DNA of 64,000 nucleotides, from positions 13,032 to 77,031 of the forward strand of contig CAYMEZ010000011.1 of NCBI GenBank assembly GCA_964389835.1, read 5' to 3'. Shown in pieces: positions 59,610 through 64,000 of the stretch. The notes under the pieces are model-generated. The model was not told where the DNA came from and did not search any database. It saw only the letters and a list, made by a program, of their open reading frames with translations. The position numbers and the translations under genes are program-made. Source of the DNA: VSOB01 sp964389835. GTDB taxonomy: Bacteria > Bacillota > Clostridia > Lachnospirales > Lachnospiraceae. Positions within the stretch are counted from its first letter, which is position 1. The number at the start of each line of letters is the position of its first letter.

Positions 59610-61244
59610 CTATCCATTATATAAGCCGTTGCTGTTTACCCATATCCTGAATTTTATCCTGATGTGTCCATCTTTTACCTCAATTCGATCAATAAGAGAA
59701 GCCAGCAGCATTTTTTTTGTTGGTATATCTGTATGCTGAAGCTCTTCTTTCCAGTTAGGTGCTTTTACGCACAGCTGCTCTGAATCCGTATCAGTAAGTC
59801 TTGTCTGCTTCCCTTTCTTTTGTATCTGTACTTCCTCTTTTAAGAATGCTTCCAATAACTGCTGTTTTTCTTTTATCATAAAAGCTAATTTTTCCGCGCT
59901 GAAGCAATACTCGCCCCGAATGGCAGCCGGTATCTTTTCTTCCAGTGTTTTCATATCCTCTGCTGTTTTTTTCTTTTCTCTCTGAAGGGTATGTATCCTC
60001 TTTTCCATGTCGATATGACTCTGCTTCTGGATTTTTTCCAGTTCTGCCGTCACATCCACCTGCTTCAGATGCTCCATACAGTCTTCTACCACTTTAAGCA
60101 CAATACCCTCTATGTAATCCTGAGAATAGCAGCTGCGTTCCCTGCATTTATCCGGACAAACATATCTTCCCACAAAGGATACCTTTTTTTCGCCTGTTGA
60201 TTTCACAGTCCAGCGGTTACAGTAGCTTCCATTTTTCAGTTTCTTTCCGCAGTAACCGCAGTATGCTAAACCGGTCAATACAAGCTTTCCTCTGGTACTG
60301 AAAGGCACTTGATGCTGTTCTTCATACTGTTTTACGGTATCTGCCTTTGCTGCAGCCAGCTTTGCTTTTCTGGCTTCCCGGATCTCCTGTGCCTTTTCCC
60401 ACATATGCTGGTCAATGATAACCAGCTCCGGTATCTGATTTTCTGAATAAATCCAGTCTTTCCTGTCTAATCTGGTAAAACTGCCATGATTTTTTCGCCT
60501 GTTAATTGCATAATATCCCATATAAATAGGATTCTTTAAAATACTGGCTATGGTTGCCGGCTTCCATTTATCTGTTGTAATGGCAGGAATCCCTTCTTCA
60601 TTTAAGGTCTTTGCAATCTTCTCATATCCCATGCCTTGATGAATGACCAAGCTGTATATTTTTCTCACAACAGCTGCCTCCTGCTCCACGATCTCCAGTT
60701 TTTTCAGCAATCGTCCATGATTGCTGAGCACGCCGGAGGGTATCAGCTGATATCCAAAAGGTGCTTTTCCACCTACAAACTTTCCGGACTTTACCAATTC
60801 TCTTTGATTGTCCCGGACTCGCATACTGGTTTTCTTGCTTTCTCCTTCGTTTTGCCAGAATCGGATATAGTTCAGTAATTTATCAATATGCTCCTGCGTT
60901 TTCAGCTGACCATCCTTGATCGTCCAGACCTCTATCCCAAGCTGATTCAGCGTGGCTACATAGAAGCTGTATTCTTCCTGTCTGCCGATTCTATCCGACA
61001 TATAAGTGAGCAAAATGTCAAACTGTTTTTCCTTTGCATCGGTAAGGATTTCCTGTAATACCGCTCTGTCCGCAGCCCCATTTTTATAAGCAGACACCGC
61101 TTTCTCAATATATTCCTTATCAAACACCCAGTCAGGCTGCTTTGTGATATACTGCTCTGCTTCCGCCCTCTGTACCGGAATGTCATCATCGTGAAGCTGC
61201 TGCTTCGATGATACCCTGAGTAACGTCCGTACTTTTTTAGCCAT
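59610..61244 (-). CDS. large serine recombinase, 544 aa
   Basis: The N-terminal resolvase domain has LLRVSSKQQLHDDDIPVQRAEAEQYI (two blocks) with the catalytic Ser in RVS, and LLTYMSDRIGRQEEYSFYV. The recombinase domain (KFVGGKAPFGYQLIP), a zinc ribbon (CGYCGKKLKNGSYCNRW, CPDKCRERSC) and a coiled-coil region near 430-490 follow. Such enzymes integrate and excise mobile elements. ATG 61244 behind AAGGAGG overlaps the stop of the small upstream gene (ATGGCTAA). No second recombinase or cargo is present, so the element is minimal or a remnant. Confidence 0.92.
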   Translation of the reverse strand: MAKKVRTLLRVSSKQQLHDDDIPVQRAEAEQYITKQPDWVFDKEYIEKAVSAYKNGAADRAVLQEILTDAKEKQFDILLTYMSDRIGRQEEYSFYVATLNQLGIEVWTIKDGQLKTQEHIDKLLNYIRFWQNEGESKKTSMRVRDNQRELVKSGKFVGGKAPFGYQLIPSGVLSNHGRLLKKLEIVEQEAAVVRKIYSLVIHQGMGYEKIAKTLNEEGIPAITTDKWKPATIASILKNPIYMGYYAINRRKNHGSFTRLDRKDWIYSENQIPELVIIDQHMWEKAQEIREARKAKLAAAKADTVKQYEEQHQVPFSTRGKLVLTGLAYCGYCGKKLKNGSYCNRWTVKSTGEKKVSFVGRYVCPDKCRERSCYSQDYIEGIVLKVVEDCMEHLKQVDVTAELEKIQKQSHIDMEKRIHTLQREKKKTAEDMKTLEEKIPAAIRGEYCFSAEKLAFMIKEKQQLLEAFLKEEVQIQKKGKQTRLTDTDSEQLCVKAPNWKEELQHTDIPTKKMLLASLIDRIEVKDGHIRIKFRIWVNSNGLYNG

Positions 61245-61452
61245 TGCCTTCTTCCTCCTTACCATTGTTAGGAATACATGGCAATGCCGACTCTTTCTCC
61301 TGCATAAATCTGTTTTTTACTTTTTCCAGATAAATCCCCTTAAGTCTGCTGATAAACTCCTGCTCTGCTTCCGGATCTGACTCCTCTGGAAATTCCACTG
61401 TAACTTTTACTGTTTTGTTTTTGTGTTTGCACAGGAATGCTTGAACGGGCAC
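61237..61452 (-). CDS. small recombinase-coupled protein, 71 aa
   Basis: The 71-aa protein starts at GTG 61452 behind a weak GGCGGA. It has an N-terminal beta part (KTVKVTVEFPEESDPEAEQEF) and a basic helix. Its end overlaps the recombinase start by eight bases, so both are translationally coupled. I cannot name a family; small partners of this size are often accessory factors or regulators of the recombinase. Confidence 0.6.
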   Translation of the reverse strand: MPVQAFLCKHKNKTVKVTVEFPEESDPEAEQEFISRLKGIYLEKVKNRFMQEKESALPCIPNNGKEEEGNG

Positions 61453-61553
61453 TTACTTATCCGCCTGTTATATTTTTTCATTCTTATTGCTATGTGCTTC
61501 TGGTTGTCTGTATGCAGAATCAGTTAATTTGCGTTGTTTTAGCCTTTACACAT

Positions 61554-61590
61554 AAAGGGGGCTGTCGCAGAACGACACCCCCTCTTCTTT
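61554..61590 (-). terminator. terminator behind the PII-like gene
   Basis: GGGGGTGTCG pairs with CGACAGCCCCC (one bulge) around TTCTG on the minus strand, followed by TTTATG. The T-run is short. The rest of 61453-61553 shows no gene. Confidence 0.6.
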
Positions 61591-62275
61591 AATCCTCGAT
61601 CAGTCTCAAGCCTGCAGTATCCGTTACCGGCAATGAAAATGTAATCGCCTTAGCCTTACTGTCCAGTCCTGCCTTTTCCATAATCGCCTGCATGATACTA
61701 TTTTTCTGTTCTGTCTTAGTAACAATAAATATCATTTCTTTTTCCACTGCCAGAGACACTCCCATAAATTTATCCGCTGCTGCCATTCCTGTCCCTTTGG
61801 CATGGATAACTGTTCCGCCATATGCGCCTGCAGCTCTGGCTGCTTCCATGATCAATTCTGTATAGCCTTGTTCCGCAATCACAACGATCAAATCATGCGT
61901 AGTATTTTGCAAGGTTGATTCCTCCTCTTTCTGATAATCTTGACTTTCCAACAGAAACTGTAATGTCTTTTTCCCACCGATACTACTGAGAGGAACGATA
62001 AAAGCAATGCCGCCGCCCGGTGCATCAATCTTGAGATCTTTTTCTAAGCGTTTTTTCACTTTCTTCCAATTATCTTCTTCCAGAACTGCAAATGATACTG
62101 CTTTTTCTGTGGATTCCAAGCCTAGATAATCCAAAATATCACTTGCCGCCGTGCCAAATCCAAGGGACAGAAAATGAACGTTCAAATCATTTCCCTTGTA
62201 CAGTTCTAAATATCTATTTGCGATCTTTCTGTCCACAATCGTTGTCATCAAATATAAACTGCCTATTCTAATCAC
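61589..62275 (-). CDS. tandem PII-like signalling protein, 228 aa
   Basis: The protein consists of two similar halves, each with a ferredoxin-like PII plan. The second half has HDLIVVIAEQGYTELIMEAARAAGAYGGTVIHAKGTG and FIVTKTEQKNSIMQAIMEKAGL (adjoining blocks), typical of PII-type proteins (T-loop region AKGTG). The first half is more divergent. The gene follows a DUF1538 membrane-protein gene by 36 bases, a combination known from several Firmicutes. It probably senses a nucleotide or metabolite and controls the membrane protein. Confidence 0.8.
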   Translation of the reverse strand: MIRIGSLYLMTTIVDRKIANRYLELYKGNDLNVHFLSLGFGTAASDILDYLGLESTEKAVSFAVLEEDNWKKVKKRLEKDLKIDAPGGGIAFIVPLSSIGGKKTLQFLLESQDYQKEEESTLQNTTHDLIVVIAEQGYTELIMEAARAAGAYGGTVIHAKGTGMAAADKFMGVSLAVEKEMIFIVTKTEQKNSIMQAIMEKAGLDSKAKAITFSLPVTDTAGLRLIED

Positions 62276-62311
62276 CCTGCCTTTCCGTATAGAAACAGGT
62301 TCACACCTATA

Positions 62312-63853
62312 CTATAATTCGATAATTTCCATATCTCCATATGCCTCCAGAGATGTATATGCTCCCTGATAGAGTGCATCCTTATGAAGCTTATTCTCTT
62401 TTACCTTATAGATCAATCCCATTACCTGAATGGTGATCAAAGGTGTCATAGCTACCATTGCTACAATTCCAAAGGCATCTGTAATAATATTGCCGCCAGA
62501 TGCCTCACAGGCACCCATTGCAAACGGTAGCAAAAAGGTCGCTGTCATCGGACCGGATGCCACTCCGCCTGAGTCAAATGCAATCGCTGTAAAAATCTTG
62601 GATACAAAAAAGGTCAGCAGCAATGCAATGGCATATCCTGGGATCAAAAGCCACAAAATAGAGATCCCTGTCAACACACGGATCATGGCAAGTCCTACAG
62701 ACACAGACACTCCGATCGACAGGCTCAGTCCCATGGCTTTCGCGGAAATCGCGCCTGAAGTCATTTCCTCAACCTGCTTTGTCAGGACGAATACTGCCGG
62801 CTCCGCTAAGACGATAAAGTAACCGATGACCATACCGATCGGCACGATGATCCATGCATAAGGCAGTCCTGCTATCGTCTGTCCCAAATAATTACCTGCC
62901 GGCATAAAGCCTACATTTACACCTGTCAGGAAAAGTACAAGTCCCACGTAGGTATAAGCCATACCGATCGCTATTTTGATCAGAGTTCTTTTGTTCGCCT
63001 CTCTTGCAAAAAACTGGACGATCCCATAAAAAACAATAATCGGTAAAATAGAAATGGCTATTTCTTTTATATAAGTAGGAAACGCTACTGCAAACAGCTT
63101 CCATAAATCAACGGTATTATCAATGATATGTATTGCTTCTGACACCTGCTCGCTCTGTTCGGGCTTGAATATCATTCCCAGGATCAAAACTGACAATATC
63201 GGACCAATAGAACACATGGCAACCAGACCAAAGCTGTCATCTGCCGCATGTCTGTCGCTTCGGATCGCAGAAATACCAATACCAAATGCCATAATAAAAG
63301 GAACTGTCATAGGTCCTGTGGTAACACCGCCTGAATCAAAGGCAATGGCAAGAAAATCTCCGGGAACGAAAAACACAGCCAGTGTAAAGACAATGGTATA
63401 AAAAAATACCAGCAAATGTCCTAACGGAATCCCAAAGAGCATACGAAAGATAGAAAATACCAAAAATACTGCAACACCAAGTGCCACAGACAAGATCAGC
63501 ACCAGATTGGGAATGGATGACACCTGCTGTGCCAACACCTGTAGATCCGGCTCTGATATAGTAATCGCAAATCCCATTACAAAGCTGACCACGATCACGA
63601 TCAGAACGCTTTTTGATTTGGTCATAATAGAGCCGACCCGCTCACCGATCGGTGTCATAGACAATTCTACACCAACATTGAAAAGCAGCATTCCCACGAT
63701 CAGCAGAACTGCTCCGATCAGAAAGCTGACTAAGACACTGGGCGGAATCGGTGCAATGGAAAAGCACAAAAGCAAAACGATCACTAAAATCGGCAGTACC
63801 GCCTTCAATGTCTCCATGAATTTTTCTTTAAATTTTGAATGAATAAACTGCAA
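62312..63853 (-). CDS. DUF1538 membrane protein with internal duplication, 513 aa
   Basis: About twelve membrane helices form two homologous halves, each with the motif AIAFDSGGVTTGPMT or AIAFDSGGVASGPMT, and each with a helix of the type VLLIVGMLLFNVGVELSM. This is the DUF1538 family, probably a transporter of unknown substrate. I chose the TTG at 63853 behind AAAGGAAAGG. The open frame reaches to an ATG at 63904, but a -10 box at 63881-63886 lies within that part. It is in one operon with the tandem PII-like gene. Confidence 0.85.
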   Translation of the reverse strand: MQFIHSKFKEKFMETLKAVLPILVIVLLLCFSIAPIPPSVLVSFLIGAVLLIVGMLLFNVGVELSMTPIGERVGSIMTKSKSVLIVIVVSFVMGFAITISEPDLQVLAQQVSSIPNLVLILSVALGVAVFLVFSIFRMLFGIPLGHLLVFFYTIVFTLAVFFVPGDFLAIAFDSGGVTTGPMTVPFIMAFGIGISAIRSDRHAADDSFGLVAMCSIGPILSVLILGMIFKPEQSEQVSEAIHIIDNTVDLWKLFAVAFPTYIKEIAISILPIIVFYGIVQFFAREANKRTLIKIAIGMAYTYVGLVLFLTGVNVGFMPAGNYLGQTIAGLPYAWIIVPIGMVIGYFIVLAEPAVFVLTKQVEEMTSGAISAKAMGLSLSIGVSVSVGLAMIRVLTGISILWLLIPGYAIALLLTFFVSKIFTAIAFDSGGVASGPMTATFLLPFAMGACEASGGNIITDAFGIVAMVAMTPLITIQVMGLIYKVKENKLHKDALYQGAYTSLEAYGDMEIIEL

Positions 63854-63880
63854 GCTCTTTTTTCCTTTCCTTTTTTCTAA

Positions 63881-63886
63881 AGTATA
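63881..63886 (-). promoter_or_regulatory. -10 element of the DUF1538 operon
   Basis: TATACT on the minus strand, about 28 bases upstream of the TTG start; the -35 region (TTAAAA) is weak. Confidence 0.4.
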
Positions 63887-63905
63887 ACATAAAGCTTTTT
63901 TCATT

Positions 63906-64000
63906 TTAATTAATTTTTGGTAAAAATTTAATTAATAAAGTCAGCGCGTCCATCTCTCTTGCATTAAATTCTGCAAATTTGGTATAGGTTCTCTGAATGG
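63906..64000 (-). CDS. possible 3' end of a gene entering from the right edge
   Basis: The minus strand is open for 31 codons up to a TAA at 63906-63908 and reads like a helical C-terminus (IQRTYTKFAEFNAREMDAL). It is too short to assign to a family and could be chance. Confidence 0.25.
   Translation of the reverse strand, partial: IQRTYTKFAEFNAREMDALTLLIKFLPKIN

Noticed and set aside
1..64000. CRISPR array or rRNA operon
   Set aside because: No regularly spaced repeats and no rRNA-like sequence; the only tandem repeats are coding (tape-measure gene, His-rich gene) or short ATGCA units near 2950.

Overview
The window looks like a chromosomal segment of a spore-forming Lachnospiraceae bacterium (Clostridia, Bacillota), Blautia-like in flavour. 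Evidence: sporulation sigma factor SigH, a spore-cortex/peptidoglycan-type gene fragment, mini-RNase III, a tryptophan T-box, split pyrB/pyrI, DUF815, DUF1538 and DUF5716/DUF5717-type proteins, and strong GGAGG ribosome binding sites throughout. The species assignment is inference.

Region 1 (1-9.5 kb) is AT-rich, phage-derived DNA, all genes on the minus strand and running off the left edge. It holds an XRE regulator, a 91-aa protein, a 29-aa membrane peptide, a 1314-aa tail tape-measure protein, a holin-like toxin with a convergent antisense RNA (type I toxin-antitoxin), a DUF6462-type protein, a replisome-organizer-like protein with a decayed tail, several small proteins including a 52-aa zinc-ribbon, and a terminase small subunit. 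No capsid, portal, tail-tube, lysin or integrase gene is visible. The lone tape-measure gene among regulatory and packaging genes fits a phage satellite-like element or a rearranged prophage. Three genes here sit directly behind intrinsic terminators.

Region 2 (9.6-30.4 kb) is core genome: ABC-F protein YkpA, PHP and HAD hydrolases; a minus operon pheA - DUF815 ATPase - ppx/gppA - ppk1 - maf - HAD - small protein (prephenate and polyphosphate metabolism); a minus folate operon folC-folE-HD hydrolase-folP-folBK; a MATE exporter divergent from a nitroreductase; pyrB-pyrI behind a terminator; and a hemerythrin.

Region 3 (30.4-49.4 kb): a TrpXYZ-type tryptophan ABC transporter under a Trp T-box; a second PHP protein; a minus block purC - purB - trypsin-like protease - two CobW-type GTPases (one His-rich) - S4-domain protein - CmpB-like membrane protein; tRNA-Thr(GGT); LiaF-like and LytTR genes; MgtC; and a block cysE - cysS - mini-III - rlmB - sigH, with ispF, a GNAT/Eis-like protein and YjfB.

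Region 4 (49.5-64 kb): a four-gene minus operon of large uncharacterised proteins (DUF5717-like scaffold, DUF5716-like Hsp70/actin-type protein, helical-repeat protein, coiled-coil membrane protein); a YtrA-type GntR-ABC operon with a 34-bp palindromic operator; a cortex/peptidoglycan-type gene cut short next to a large serine recombinase and a toxin remnant; then a DUF1538 membrane protein with a double PII-like partner.
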